A stretch of 64,000 nt of DNA from UBA7803 sp963822255 (lineage in GTDB: Bacteria; Pseudomonadota; Gammaproteobacteria; Pseudomonadales; Azotimanducaceae), in the NCBI GenBank assembly GCA_963822255.1, contig CAWGGV010000006.1:372001-436000 (forward strand), read 5' to 3'. The notes under the pieces were generated by a model that worked only from the letters and a program-made list of their open reading frames with translations, searched no databases and was not told where the DNA came from. The position numbers and the translations under genes are program-made. Numbering within the stretch: the stretch's first letter is position 1; every line of letters begins with the position of its first letter. This document shows positions 43,730-51,952 of this stretch, in pieces.

Positions 43730-44046
43730 TGATCAAGCTGATGGGCGACTTCGGCCGCTACTACGGTGACGCCGGCACCCGCATGCGGCGCATGGTGAGC
43801 GACAATCAGTTCGAGGAAGCCGAACGGCTGGCCCACAACCTTCACGGCGTCGCCGGCAGCTTCGGCGCCGACCGGCTGAGGGAAGCGTCGAAGACCCTGG
43901 AGCTGGCCCTGGCGGACCCGGAACGGAAAAACCTGCTGGGCCTGGTGCAGAGCTTCGAGATCGCGCTCACCGAGGTGCTGGAGTCCACCGACGCCCTCGC
44001 CAGCGAGGAAGTGCGCTTCCGCGCTAGCGATCTAGGCGAGCGCTGA
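43663..44046 (+). CDS. Hpt phosphotransfer domain, out of frame with its kinase
   Basis: A frame of 127 residues coding a histidine phosphotransfer domain. It begins PGIDVGSAIKAHNGNVRLMIKLM and has the phosphoacceptor His in LAHNLHGVAGSFGADRL (codon at 43834-43836), then LREASKTLELAL. The usual Lys after the His (HxLKG) is replaced by His. The frame is open from 43507, but the ATG at 43663 lies inside the kinase gene and has no close ribosome site. It is either the C-terminal domain of the preceding protein, separated by a frameshift, or a translationally coupled separate gene. Its end overlaps ttcA by 23 bases tail to tail. Confidence 0.8.
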   Translation: MRRVPGIDVGSAIKAHNGNVRLMIKLMGDFGRYYGDAGTRMRRMVSDNQFEEAERLAHNLHGVAGSFGADRLREASKTLELALADPERKNLLGLVQSFEIALTEVLESTDALASEEVRFRASDLGER

Positions 44047-44902
44047 GGTCCAGTACCGGCAGCAGGCCGGCCGTTCCCGTCCCGGCCAGCCGGTGATCGC
44101 CGGTCAGCGCGGCAAAGTCGAACAGGTCGCGGTCGGACAGGTGAGAAGGCACCACGTGCGCCATGGCGCGGGCGATGTTGCGCACCCGCCCCGGCCACTG
44201 CCGATCCCACTCCGTCAGCATCGCCTTGATGGCCTGCCGCTGAAGGTTCTCCTGGGACCCGCACAGATTGCAGGGGATGATGGGAAAGTGGCGGTGCGCG
44301 GCCCAGCGCGCCACGTCCTTCTCGCGGCAGTAGTAGAGCGGCCGGATCACCACGTGGCGGCCGTCGTCGCTCCTGAGCTTCGGCGGCATGGACTTCATGC
44401 GCCCGCCGTGGAAGAGGTTCAGGAACAGGGTTTCCACCGCGTCGTCGAGGTGATGGCCGAGCGCGATCCGGGTGGCGCCGATGCGGCGCGCGCACGCGTA
44501 GAGGATGCCGCGCCGCAACCGTGAGCACACCGGGCAGGTGGTCTTGCCTTCCGGCGTCAGTGCCTGCACCACGCTGAAGGTGTCTTCCTGCAGAATGTAG
44601 TGCTCGAGCCCCTGCTCCTGCAGGTAGTCGGCCATGACCCCGGCGGGGTACCCGGGCTGCTTCTGATCCAGATGCACGGGCACCAGCTCGAAGCGCACCG
44701 GGGCCGCGCGCTGAAGATTGCGCAGGATGTCCAGCAAGGTGTACGAGTCCTTGCCGCCCGACAGGCACACCATCACCCGGTCGCCGTCCTCGATCATCGA
44801 GAAGTCGGCGATGGCGCGCCCCACCTCCCGGCGCAGGCGCTTGTGCAGCTTGTTGGCGTCGTACCGTTCGCGCCGGTCGTCAGCGGAATGCTCGATCGTC
44901 AC
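44024..44902 (-). CDS. ttcA: tRNA 2-thiocytidine synthase TtcA
   Basis: A 292-residue cytoplasmic enzyme that thiolates cytidine 32 in certain tRNAs. The PP-loop ATP-binding motif is LSGGKDS at 48-53. The cysteines that hold the iron-sulfur cluster are in CPVCSRLRRG and CNLCGSQ. HHLDDAVETLFLNLFHGG is the family hallmark. The start is a GTG at 44902. A TATAGT on the same strand ends eight bases from it, so the message may lack a leader. Confidence 0.95.
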   Translation of the reverse strand: MTIEHSADDRRERYDANKLHKRLRREVGRAIADFSMIEDGDRVMVCLSGGKDSYTLLDILRNLQRAAPVRFELVPVHLDQKQPGYPAGVMADYLQEQGLEHYILQEDTFSVVQALTPEGKTTCPVCSRLRRGILYACARRIGATRIALGHHLDDAVETLFLNLFHGGRMKSMPPKLRSDDGRHVVIRPLYYCREKDVARWAAHRHFPIIPCNLCGSQENLQRQAIKAMLTEWDRQWPGRVRNIARAMAHVVPSHLSDRDLFDFAALTGDHRLAGTGTAGLLPVLDLSARLDR

Positions 44903-44909
44903 GCGGCGG

Positions 44910-44915
44910 ACTATA
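44910..44915 (-). promoter_or_regulatory. Candidate -10 box seven bases before the ttcA start
   Basis: Read on the minus strand, TATAGT occupies 44915-44910 and seven bases separate it from the GTG at 44902. No Shine-Dalgarno sequence fits in that space. The 18-base gap between ttcA and the upstream gene means any ttcA-specific promoter must lie here or inside that gene. Confidence 0.35.
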
Positions 44916-44920
44916 CCGCG

Positions 44921-46897
44921 TCAGCCGACGTGGCGCATGGAGTCGTCGGTCACGAAGGCGTAGAACTCTTTCGCCGGCAGCGGCTTGGAGTAGTAGAACC
45001 CCTGAACGTAGTCGCAGCCGATCTGCCGCAGCCGGCTCACCTGCTCGCCCGTCTCGACGCCTTCGGCCACCACCCGCATGCCGAGGATGCGGCCCATGCT
45101 GACGATGGACGCGGCGAGACCGTAGTCGCGGTGGCTGGTCAGGCCGTCGATGAAGCTCTTGTCCACCTTGAGCACGTCGAACTCGAAGTTGCGCAGGTAG
45201 CTGAGCGAAGAGAAGCCGGTGCCGAAATCGTCCAGCGCCACCATGCTGCCGAGCCCCCGAGCCTGGCTCAGGAACCGCTGAACCCCCTCGCTGTTCTCGA
45301 TCAGCGCGCTCTCGGTGAGCTCGAGCACCAGGCCGCTGTCGGCCACCTGGCCGAGCAGCTCCACCAGGGCCTGGGCGTCCTCGTCGCGGCGAAGCTGCAT
45401 GGGGCTCACGTTCAACGAGACCCGTAAATTGGTGAGCCCCTGCTTGCGCCAGATCTCGAGCTGGCGGTGGCACTCGGTCACCACCCATTTGCCGATCGCG
45501 ACGATCAGCCCCATGTCCTCCGCCACCGGAATGAACTCGGCGGGCGAGACCATGCCGAGCTCGGGGTGCTGCCAGCGCAGCAGCGCCTCGGCGCTGACCA
45601 CGGTGCCGCGCCGGACGTCCACCACCGGCTGGTAGTGGAGCATCAGCTGCCCACCGTCCACCGCCCGTCTGAGAGCGGACTCCAGCTCCAGGCGGCGCTC
45701 CGCACGGGCGTTCATCTCGGGCTCGAAGAAGGCCAGGTTGTTGCCGCCCTGCTCCTTCACCTGGATACGCGCCGCATCCGCCTTCTGCAGCAGCGCGCCG
45801 GTCTCGTGGCCGTCGCGGGGCATCAGGGCGACGCCGACGCTGCCGGTGATGAACAGCTCCCGGCCGCCCAGATGAAAGGGCTTGTTGATCTCGGCCAGGA
45901 TGCGCCGCCCCAGCCGCTCCACCTCGCCGTAGTCGGACACTTCGCTCATCAGCACCACGAAGTGATCGCCGCCGAGGCGAGCGAGGGTATGCGACTCGTC
46001 CACGCACATGGCGACCCGGTAGGCCACCTCCATGAGCACCTGGTCGCCCTTCGACGGCCCAACGGAGTCGTTGACCATCTTGAACCGGTCCAGGTCGATG
46101 CTGACCACTGCGCCGAGGAAGCCCCGCTCCTGGTAACGCAGGAGCACCCGGGTGAGCCGTTCCTCGAGCAGGTTGCGGTTCGGCAGCTTGGTGAGCGTGT
46201 CGTGATGCGCCTGCCACAGCATGAGGCGCTTGGCGTCATCGGAGCTCAGCAGATCCATGGAAATGGTCAGATAGCCCAGAAGCGCACCCTTGGGGCTCGT
46301 CAGGCCAATGCGGGTGACCTTGTCGGCGAACGCCTCGCTGGACTTGTTGCGCAGCCAGAACTCGCCGACCCAGCGGCCATCTGCGTGCAGAGTCTGGCGC
46401 ATGGCAGCGTAGAAAGATTCGTCCTGCTGACCGGCGTGGTTGAAGGCAATGTCACGGCCCTGCACTTCGTCCTGGGTGTACCCGGTCATCCGGGTGTAGG
46501 ACTGGTTGACCGCCAGAATCCGGTCGTCCGGGCCGGTCACCACCACCGCGGCCGGGGAGTTCTCGAACAGCCGCTGCTCGAGCCCGTCCAGCGACCAGCC
46601 GGGGCGCTGCCGGCGCTGCGCCCACCACCACGCCGACAGCCAGCAGATCACCACGCCCAGCGTCGTCAGCACGACCAGGGCGGCGATGTGGTAGGTCTGG
46701 AGCGCTGCGAGTCGGACCGCGGCATCCCGGCTGCCGCCACCCAGCAACCGACCGCTCAGGCCCCACAGCGCCAGGGCCGTCAGCATCGGCAGTGCCAGAA
46801 GCAGGCGCAGCACGGCGGAGCCTGGGTTGATCCGGCGGCGAGCGCCACCGGAGTCACCACGGCGTCTTGGCCCGAACAGCCTGGGCAAGGTGCTCAT
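44921..46897 (-). CDS. Membrane PAS-GGDEF-EAL protein, probable c-di-GMP phosphodiesterase
   Basis: A 658-residue inner-membrane protein that controls cyclic di-GMP. Two membrane helices (about 28-50 and 69-93) precede a PAS domain at about 105-215. The GGDEF domain has the active-site loop changed to GGDHF at 309-313, so synthesis of c-di-GMP is doubtful. The EAL domain is intact: EALLR at 437-441, NVSPMQL, LELTESAL, DDFGTG, KVDKSF and AEGVET. The likely net activity is hydrolysis, perhaps tuned by GTP binding to the GGDEF part. PAS and membrane parts would carry the input signal, which is unknown. Confidence 0.93.
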   Translation of the reverse strand: MSTLPRLFGPRRRGDSGGARRRINPGSAVLRLLLALPMLTALALWGLSGRLLGGGSRDAAVRLAALQTYHIAALVVLTTLGVVICWLSAWWWAQRRQRPGWSLDGLEQRLFENSPAAVVVTGPDDRILAVNQSYTRMTGYTQDEVQGRDIAFNHAGQQDESFYAAMRQTLHADGRWVGEFWLRNKSSEAFADKVTRIGLTSPKGALLGYLTISMDLLSSDDAKRLMLWQAHHDTLTKLPNRNLLEERLTRVLLRYQERGFLGAVVSIDLDRFKMVNDSVGPSKGDQVLMEVAYRVAMCVDESHTLARLGGDHFVVLMSEVSDYGEVERLGRRILAEINKPFHLGGRELFITGSVGVALMPRDGHETGALLQKADAARIQVKEQGGNNLAFFEPEMNARAERRLELESALRRAVDGGQLMLHYQPVVDVRRGTVVSAEALLRWQHPELGMVSPAEFIPVAEDMGLIVAIGKWVVTECHRQLEIWRKQGLTNLRVSLNVSPMQLRRDEDAQALVELLGQVADSGLVLELTESALIENSEGVQRFLSQARGLGSMVALDDFGTGFSSLSYLRNFEFDVLKVDKSFIDGLTSHRDYGLAASIVSMGRILGMRVVAEGVETGEQVSRLRQIGCDYVQGFYYSKPLPAKEFYAFVTDDSMRHVG

Positions 46898-47008
46898 GCT
46901 AGGCGTGAATCCCCGAGTAATACGTTCGTGAGTGTCTTCAAAGCTAACCGTAGTCGAGAGCGCTGGAACCGCAACAGAACGGGCCAGGCGAAGGTGGCAG
47001 GGCGTGAA

Positions 47009-49522
47009 TCAATCGATGCCGCGCAGCACCAGCATGGGCGGTGTGGAGACGAGGCTCCGGGTGCCGAGCAGGCCCACGACCAGGATCAGCGCCGTGCCGA
47101 TGAGTGGGCCGATGAGCCACAGCCACGGGTGCACGCTCACCTCGAGCCCGAACACCTGGCGCTGCAGCACGGCGACCGTCGCTTCGGCCCCGACCACGGC
47201 CACCACGCCGGCGAACAGCCCCAGCAGGCCGAACTCGGCCGCCAGCGACCCCGCGATCAGCCGGCGTGTGCCGCCCAGCGCGCGCAGCAGCGCGTGCTCC
47301 TGCATGCGGGCATCGCGGCTCGCCTGGATACTCGCCACCAGCACCAGGCAGCCGGCGGCGAGCACCAGGCCGAGCACCAGCTCCACCGCCTGGGTCACCC
47401 GGGTGATGATGCTCTGCACCTGGCGGATGATGGCGTCGATCTCGATCACCGTGACCGTGGGGAAGGCGGTCAGCAAGCGGTTCAGAAACGGCTTCTGGTC
47501 CGGGTCGAGGTGAAAGCTGGTGGTATAGGTGGCCGGATAGTCCTCCAGCACCCCCGGGGAGAAGATAATGAAGAAGTTGGGTCGCATGCTCTCCCAGTTG
47601 AGGCGTCGGAGGTTGGCCACCGTCGCCGCGACCCGGTGGCCGCCGATGTCGAAGGTCAGCTCATCGCCCACCTCGAGGCCGCGCTCGCGGGCATAGCCTT
47701 CCTCCAGGGAGACCAGTGCCCGCTCCGGCGAGCGCTCGCCGCTCCCCCTCCACCAGGAGCCTTCAACCACCCGGTTGCCCGGCGGCAGCTCCGCCATCCA
47801 GGTGAGATTGCGCTCCGACTCGAGCGCTGGACCGGCGCGGCCGCGGCGGTGGTCGCGCTCCCAGGCCGCGGCGTCGACACCGTCGGCGGAAACGATCCGG
47901 CCGCGCACCAGGGGGTAGAGCTCACCCCGGCTGTCGGTGATTTCAGCCAGCATGGACGACAGCGGCTGCACCTGGTCCGGCGTCACGTTCAGCACGAAGT
48001 AGTTGGGCGCGTTGGGGGGAATCTCGTTTCGCCACTCGTCGAGCAGCGCGGTGCGCAGCAACACCAGGATCAGCAGCAGCATGATGGCGAGCCCGAAGAT
48101 GAGGATCTGCGCCACATTCTCCCGGCGCCGCCGCCGCAGCCCGGCCAGCGCCAGGCGCCACAGGCTGCCGGCCTGCATGCCGAGCACCCGACCTCCCTTC
48201 AGCAACAGCAGCGCCAGGACGGCGAACGCGGCGAGCACCACCAGGCTTGTGATCACCGTCCACAGGGTGAGCCAGAGGCTCCCCGTGTACCACAGCAGCA
48301 ACCCCAGGCTCCCGGCCGCCGCCGCCAGATAGCTGAGCAGCTGGGACGGCGGCGCCGCCCCCAGGTCGCGGCGTATGACCCGCATGGGCGAGATCCGGTG
48401 CAGATGCAGAAGCGGCGGCACCGCAAAGGAGAGCGCGCAGACGAATCCGGTGGCGGCGCCGAGCAGGAACGGACGCGGACCCGGCAGCGGCAGCGACACC
48501 GGCACGAGACTCCCCAGCGCGGCGACGATGCCGAGGTGGAGCAGGGTGCCGAGCAGCAGCCCGAGCACCACGGCGGCCGCGCCGATGGCGGCCAGCATCA
48601 CCAGAAATCCTGAGAGGATCTGACGCGGCGTGGCGCCCAAGGTCTTCAGAATCGCCACGTGGTCGTAGTGCCGGCGGGCGTAGCGGTGCGCGGACAAGGC
48701 CACCGCGACGCCCGCCAGCAGCACCGCCAGCAGCCCGCCCAGCAGCAGATAGCTCTCCGCCCGGTCCAGTGCCCCGCCGATGGTCTCGCTGCTGTCGCGG
48801 ATACTGCGCCAGACGTAGTTGGGCTCCAGGGTGAGCGACCCGCGCAGCGCCGCCAGCGAGGCATCATCGCCCTTCAGCAGCAGGCGGTAAGAGAGCCGGC
48901 TGCCGGGCTGCACCACCCCCGTGGCGGGCACGTCGTCAAGGCGCATCAGCAGTCGCGGGCCGAGATCCCACATGCTTCCACCCCGGTCGGGCTCGCTCAC
49001 CAGCACCCGGCTCACCGTGAGCTTCGCGAGGCCTACCTCCACGGTGTCGCCGATGGCCACCGACAGCGCCGGAAACAGCCGCGAGTCGAGCCACACGTGA
49101 CCGGGCTGCGGCAGGTCGCGGGTCGGCTGCCCGGGGCCGAACGGCGCGTCGGCCACCACTAACGTGCCGCGCAGCGGATACCCCGCCGAGACGGCTTTGA
49201 CACTGACGAGCTGGTTGTGCCGCGCGAGCGCGCCGTCGCCGGCGAACACCATGGAGGCAAACGACATGGTGTCGGCGGTCTCGAGCCCGAGCCGGCGGGC
49301 CTGGCTCCTGAACGCGTCGGGAATGGGCCGGGTGCTGCCGATGTAGCGGTCGGCAGCGAGGAACTCCGCGGCCTCGTGAACCAGCGCCCGCTGCAGACGG
49401 TCCACCAGCAGGCTGACGGCCGTGACGCTGCCCACCGCCACCAGCAGCGCCGCCAGCAACAGCCCCAGCTCGCCGCTGCGCCAGTCGCGCCAGGCCAGGC
49501 GCAGAGCCAGCGCGGGCTTCAC
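47009..49522 (-). CDS. ybbP: FtsX-like ABC transporter permease, YbbP type
   Basis: An 837-residue membrane protein with several hydrophobic helices in three groups and large periplasmic domains, the layout of YbbP/FtsX permeases. Two FtsX domains are visible, the first around SYLLLGGLLAVLLAGVAVALSA and the last around AVELVLGLVLAAGCLVLVASI with LLRALGGTRRL. The start is the GTG at 49522, in a GTGA overlap with the ybbA stop; the long open frame upstream is a ybbA shadow. The substrate is unknown. Next to tesA, ybbA-ybbP is a conserved gammaproteobacterial arrangement. Confidence 0.9.
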   Translation of the reverse strand: MKPALALRLAWRDWRSGELGLLLAALLVAVGSVTAVSLLVDRLQRALVHEAAEFLAADRYIGSTRPIPDAFRSQARRLGLETADTMSFASMVFAGDGALARHNQLVSVKAVSAGYPLRGTLVVADAPFGPGQPTRDLPQPGHVWLDSRLFPALSVAIGDTVEVGLAKLTVSRVLVSEPDRGGSMWDLGPRLLMRLDDVPATGVVQPGSRLSYRLLLKGDDASLAALRGSLTLEPNYVWRSIRDSSETIGGALDRAESYLLLGGLLAVLLAGVAVALSAHRYARRHYDHVAILKTLGATPRQILSGFLVMLAAIGAAAVVLGLLLGTLLHLGIVAALGSLVPVSLPLPGPRPFLLGAATGFVCALSFAVPPLLHLHRISPMRVIRRDLGAAPPSQLLSYLAAAAGSLGLLLWYTGSLWLTLWTVITSLVVLAAFAVLALLLLKGGRVLGMQAGSLWRLALAGLRRRRRENVAQILIFGLAIMLLLILVLLRTALLDEWRNEIPPNAPNYFVLNVTPDQVQPLSSMLAEITDSRGELYPLVRGRIVSADGVDAAAWERDHRRGRAGPALESERNLTWMAELPPGNRVVEGSWWRGSGERSPERALVSLEEGYARERGLEVGDELTFDIGGHRVAATVANLRRLNWESMRPNFFIIFSPGVLEDYPATYTTSFHLDPDQKPFLNRLLTAFPTVTVIEIDAIIRQVQSIITRVTQAVELVLGLVLAAGCLVLVASIQASRDARMQEHALLRALGGTRRLIAGSLAAEFGLLGLFAGVVAVVGAEATVAVLQRQVFGLEVSVHPWLWLIGPLIGTALILVVGLLGTRSLVSTPPMLVLRGID

Positions 49523-50190
49523 CGGCGGATCCTGCCGGCGTCCAGGGTGACGACCCGCCGGCAGCGCCCGGCAAGCCGCTCGTCGTGGGTGACCAGCACC
49601 AGGGTGGTGGAAAAGGACTCGTTCAACTCGAACAGCAGGTCGATGATGCGCTCGCCGGTGGCGGTGTCCAGGTTGCCGGTGGGCTCGTCGGCGAACAGCA
49701 CGTTCGGCCGCGAGGCGAACGCGCGGGCGATGGCCACCCGCTGCTGCTCGCCGCCCGAGAGCTGGCGGGGATAGTGGCCCTTGCGCTCGCCGAGCCCCAC
49801 CCGCTCGAGCAGACGCTCCGCCCCTGCCCGGGCATCCGGCTCGCCGTGCAGCTCGGCCGGCAGCATGACGTTCTCGAGCGCGGTGAGGCTGCCGAGGAGC
49901 TGGAATGTCTGGAACACGAAGCCGACGTGCTCCCCCCGCACGCGGGCCCGCTGCTCCTCGTCGAGGCTGGTGAGCTCGGCGCCCGCGAGGGTCACCGTGC
50001 CGGCGCTCGGCACGTCGAGGCCGGCCAGAATGCCGAGCAGTGTGGTCTTTCCCGACCCCGACGCACCCACCACGGCCACCGACTCCCCCTCGTTGATTTC
50101 GAGGTCTATCCCCTCCAAGATGACCAGTGGCCCTTCCGCTGTAGGCACCGCCTTGTCCACACCTCGAGCTCGAATGACCGGTTGGCTCAT
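49519..50190 (-). CDS. ybbA: ABC transporter ATP-binding protein, YbbA type
   Basis: A 223-residue LolD/MacB-like ATPase. Walker A is VGASGSGKTTLLGILAGL, Q-loop VGFVFQTFQLL, signature LSGGEQQRVAIARA, Walker B VLFADEPTGNLD, and the H-loop is in LVTHDERLA. The ATG at 50190 follows AGGAAG at a good distance. It drives the YbbP permease, possibly in lipid or envelope substrate extraction, which is inference. Its first 17 bases overlap the first bases of tesA on the other strand. Confidence 0.93.
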   Translation of the reverse strand: MSQPVIRARGVDKAVPTAEGPLVILEGIDLEINEGESVAVVGASGSGKTTLLGILAGLDVPSAGTVTLAGAELTSLDEEQRARVRGEHVGFVFQTFQLLGSLTALENVMLPAELHGEPDARAGAERLLERVGLGERKGHYPRQLSGGEQQRVAIARAFASRPNVLFADEPTGNLDTATGERIIDLLFELNESFSTTLVLVTHDERLAGRCRRVVTLDAGRIRR

Positions 50191-50836
50191 GTTCTTCCTG
50201 TTGCTGGGTATGGGCCCGGTCCCGGCAGCTCTGGCGGACAACAGCGCTGCGGACGATGCCGGAACGTCCGCTGACACGGCGTCGACAATCCTGGTGCTCG
50301 GCGACAGTATCAGCGCCGGGTACGGTATTCAACGCGACCAGGGATGGGTGAGCCGGCTCGACCAACGGGTGTCGGGGCGGGGCCGTTGGCAGGTGGTCAA
50401 CGCCAGCATCAGCGGCGACACCACCGGCGGCGGGCTGGCGCGTCTGCCCCAGGCCCTCGCCGAGCACGACCCGCAGGTCGTGATCATCGAGCTCGGCGGC
50501 AACGACGGCCTGCGCGGCTATCCGGTGGACAGCATCCGCGCCAATCTCCGCCGGATGGTGGAGCTGGCGCGCGACGCCGGCAGCCGGGTGCTGCTGGTGG
50601 GCATGAAGATCCCGCCCAACTACGGGCCCCGCTACACCAGTGAGTTCGACGACGCGTTCCGCCAGGTCGCCCGCGCCGAGGACGTGCCGTTGGTGCCGTT
50701 TCTGCTCGACAAGGTGGCGCTCCGCCCCGGGCTCATGCAGGGTGACGGCATACACCCGACTGCCGCCGCCCAGGCGCAGCTTCTGGACACGGTGTGGCCG
50801 CACCTGCTACCCCTGCTCGAACCGTCGAAAGGATGA
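50174..50836 (+). CDS. tesA: Arylesterase/acyl-CoA thioesterase I (SGNH hydrolase)
   Basis: A 220-residue periplasmic esterase with signal peptide LMFFLLLGMGPVPAALA. Catalytic Ser45 is in LVLGDSISAGYG, the block III Gly-Asn in ELGGNDGLRG, and the Asp-His pair is Asp191 and His194 in GDGIHP. It hydrolyses acyl esters and acyl-CoA thioesters. ATG 50174 is in frame with another ATG at 50189; neither has a strong ribosome site. The gene begins inside the start of ybbA on the opposite strand. Confidence 0.93.
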   Translation: MTGWLMFFLLLGMGPVPAALADNSAADDAGTSADTASTILVLGDSISAGYGIQRDQGWVSRLDQRVSGRGRWQVVNASISGDTTGGGLARLPQALAEHDPQVVIIELGGNDGLRGYPVDSIRANLRRMVELARDAGSRVLLVGMKIPPNYGPRYTSEFDDAFRQVARAEDVPLVPFLLDKVALRPGLMQGDGIHPTAAAQAQLLDTVWPHLLPLLEPSKG

Positions 50837-50843
50837 TCCGACC

Positions 50844-51215
50844 ATGACCCAGACCACGGTCCAAGACACTCTGGAGCACAAGCTCGCGAACCGCTTCGAC
50901 CCGGCACACCTGGAGGTGGTCAACGAGAGCGGCGGTCACAACGTTCCGGCGGGCTCGGAGAGCCACTTCAAGGTGGTGCTGGTCGCTGCCGAATTCGCCG
51001 GCAAACGGCTGCTGGCCCGGCACCGGCTGGTGAATCAGGCGGTGGCCGACGAGCTGGCCGGACCGGTGCACGCCCTGGCAATTCACACCTACACGCCCGA
51101 GGAGTGGCGCGAACGGTTCGGCGAGGCGCCCATGTCGCCGCCCTGCTTTGGAGGTAAGAGCTTTGGAGGTAAGAGCTTTGGAGGTAAGAGCTTTGGAGGG
51201 AAGAGCGATCCGTGA
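50844..51215 (+). CDS. BolA family protein with a repeated C-terminal tail
   Basis: A 123-residue protein. Residues 1-95 are a BolA domain (LEVVNESGGHNVPAGSESHFKV, then RHRLVNQAV and VHALAIHTYTPEEW), expected to bind a monothiol glutaredoxin and an iron-sulfur cluster or nucleic acid. The last 25 residues add a tail made of four FGGKS units encoded by a 15-base tandem repeat. AAGGA stands about ten bases before the ATG at 50844. The stop overlaps the trhO GTG start by four bases (GTGA). The gap to tesA is only seven bases. Confidence 0.93.
   Translation: MTQTTVQDTLEHKLANRFDPAHLEVVNESGGHNVPAGSESHFKVVLVAAEFAGKRLLARHRLVNQAVADELAGPVHALAIHTYTPEEWRERFGEAPMSPPCFGGKSFGGKSFGGKSFGGKSDP
51146..51205 (+). 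repeat. Four copies of a 15-base repeat at the 3' end of bolA
   Basis: The unit CTTTGGAGGTAAGAG occurs four times head to tail (51146, 51161, 51176, 51191). The first three are identical and the last has GGGA in place of GGTA. In the bolA frame each codes for part of FGGKS. Each unit also holds GGAGG, a strong Shine-Dalgarno core; the last lies about 11 bases before the trhO start codon. Confidence 0.97.
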
Positions 51216-51952
51216 GCGCCGTCATGACCTTCTACCGGTTCGTCGCCCTGGGTGATCTGCCCGAGCTTCGCGAGCGCCTGGCCGAAGCCGCTGCCGAGCT
51301 TGGCCTCGAGGGCACCATCGTGCTGGCGGAGGAAGGCATCAACGCCACCCTCGCCGGTGAGCGAACGGCCCTGGAAGCGTTCCGCGACCGGCTGTGCCGG
51401 CACCGTCCCCTGGCGGCGATGCCGGTTCAGTTCTCCGCCGCCGCCACGGCGCCGTTCCGCCGCCTCAAGGTACGCATCCGCCCGGAGATCGTCAGCCTCG
51501 GTCGGCCCGCTATCGATCCGGCGCGGCGCACCGGCGAGCACGTGGACGCGGTGCGCTGGAACGCGCTGCTCGCTGATCCGGAGGTGCTGGTGCTGGATGC
51601 CCGCAACGCCTACGAGGTGGCTGTGGGCACGTTCCCCGGCGCCCTGGACCCCGGTACCCGCTCGTTCCGCGAGCTGCCCGATTACCTGCGCGAGCACCGG
51701 GATCCGGCCCGGGATCGGCGGGTGGCGATGTTCTGCACCGGCGGCATCCGCTGCGAGAAGGCATCTGCCTGGATGCTGGACCAGGGGTTCGAAAGCGTCT
51801 ACCAGCTCCAGGGCGGCATCCTGGGTTATCTCCAGACCGTGGCGGCGGACGACAACCGCTGGCAGGGGGAGTGCTTCGTCTTCGACCAGCGCGGTTCGCT
51901 GCAGGTCAGGCCTGCGCCAGCCCCGCCGAGTGGCGCACCAGCACGACGCTGA
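51212..51952 (+). CDS. trhO: tRNA uridine-34 hydroxylase TrhO (rhodanese-like)
   Basis: A 246-residue enzyme of the YceA/UPF0176 family that makes 5-hydroxyuridine at tRNA position 34. The N-terminal ferredoxin-like domain ends near residue 100 (FRRLKVRIRPEIVSLG). The rhodanese domain has the catalytic cysteine in MFCTGGIRCEKASAWML. The start is GTG at 51212, coupled to bolA; an ATG four codons later (51224) is also possible. The C-terminal 15 residues overlap the convergent PP2C gene by 47 bases. Confidence 0.94.
   Translation: MSAVMTFYRFVALGDLPELRERLAEAAAELGLEGTIVLAEEGINATLAGERTALEAFRDRLCRHRPLAAMPVQFSAAATAPFRRLKVRIRPEIVSLGRPAIDPARRTGEHVDAVRWNALLADPEVLVLDARNAYEVAVGTFPGALDPGTRSFRELPDYLREHRDPARDRRVAMFCTGGIRCEKASAWMLDQGFESVYQLQGGILGYLQTVAADDNRWQGECFVFDQRGSLQVRPAPAPPSGAPARR

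Noticed and set aside
45467..48613. A 1048-codon plus-strand frame spanning the EAL protein and ybbP
   Set aside because: It crosses the boundary between two real genes and their intergenic gap and shows no domain.
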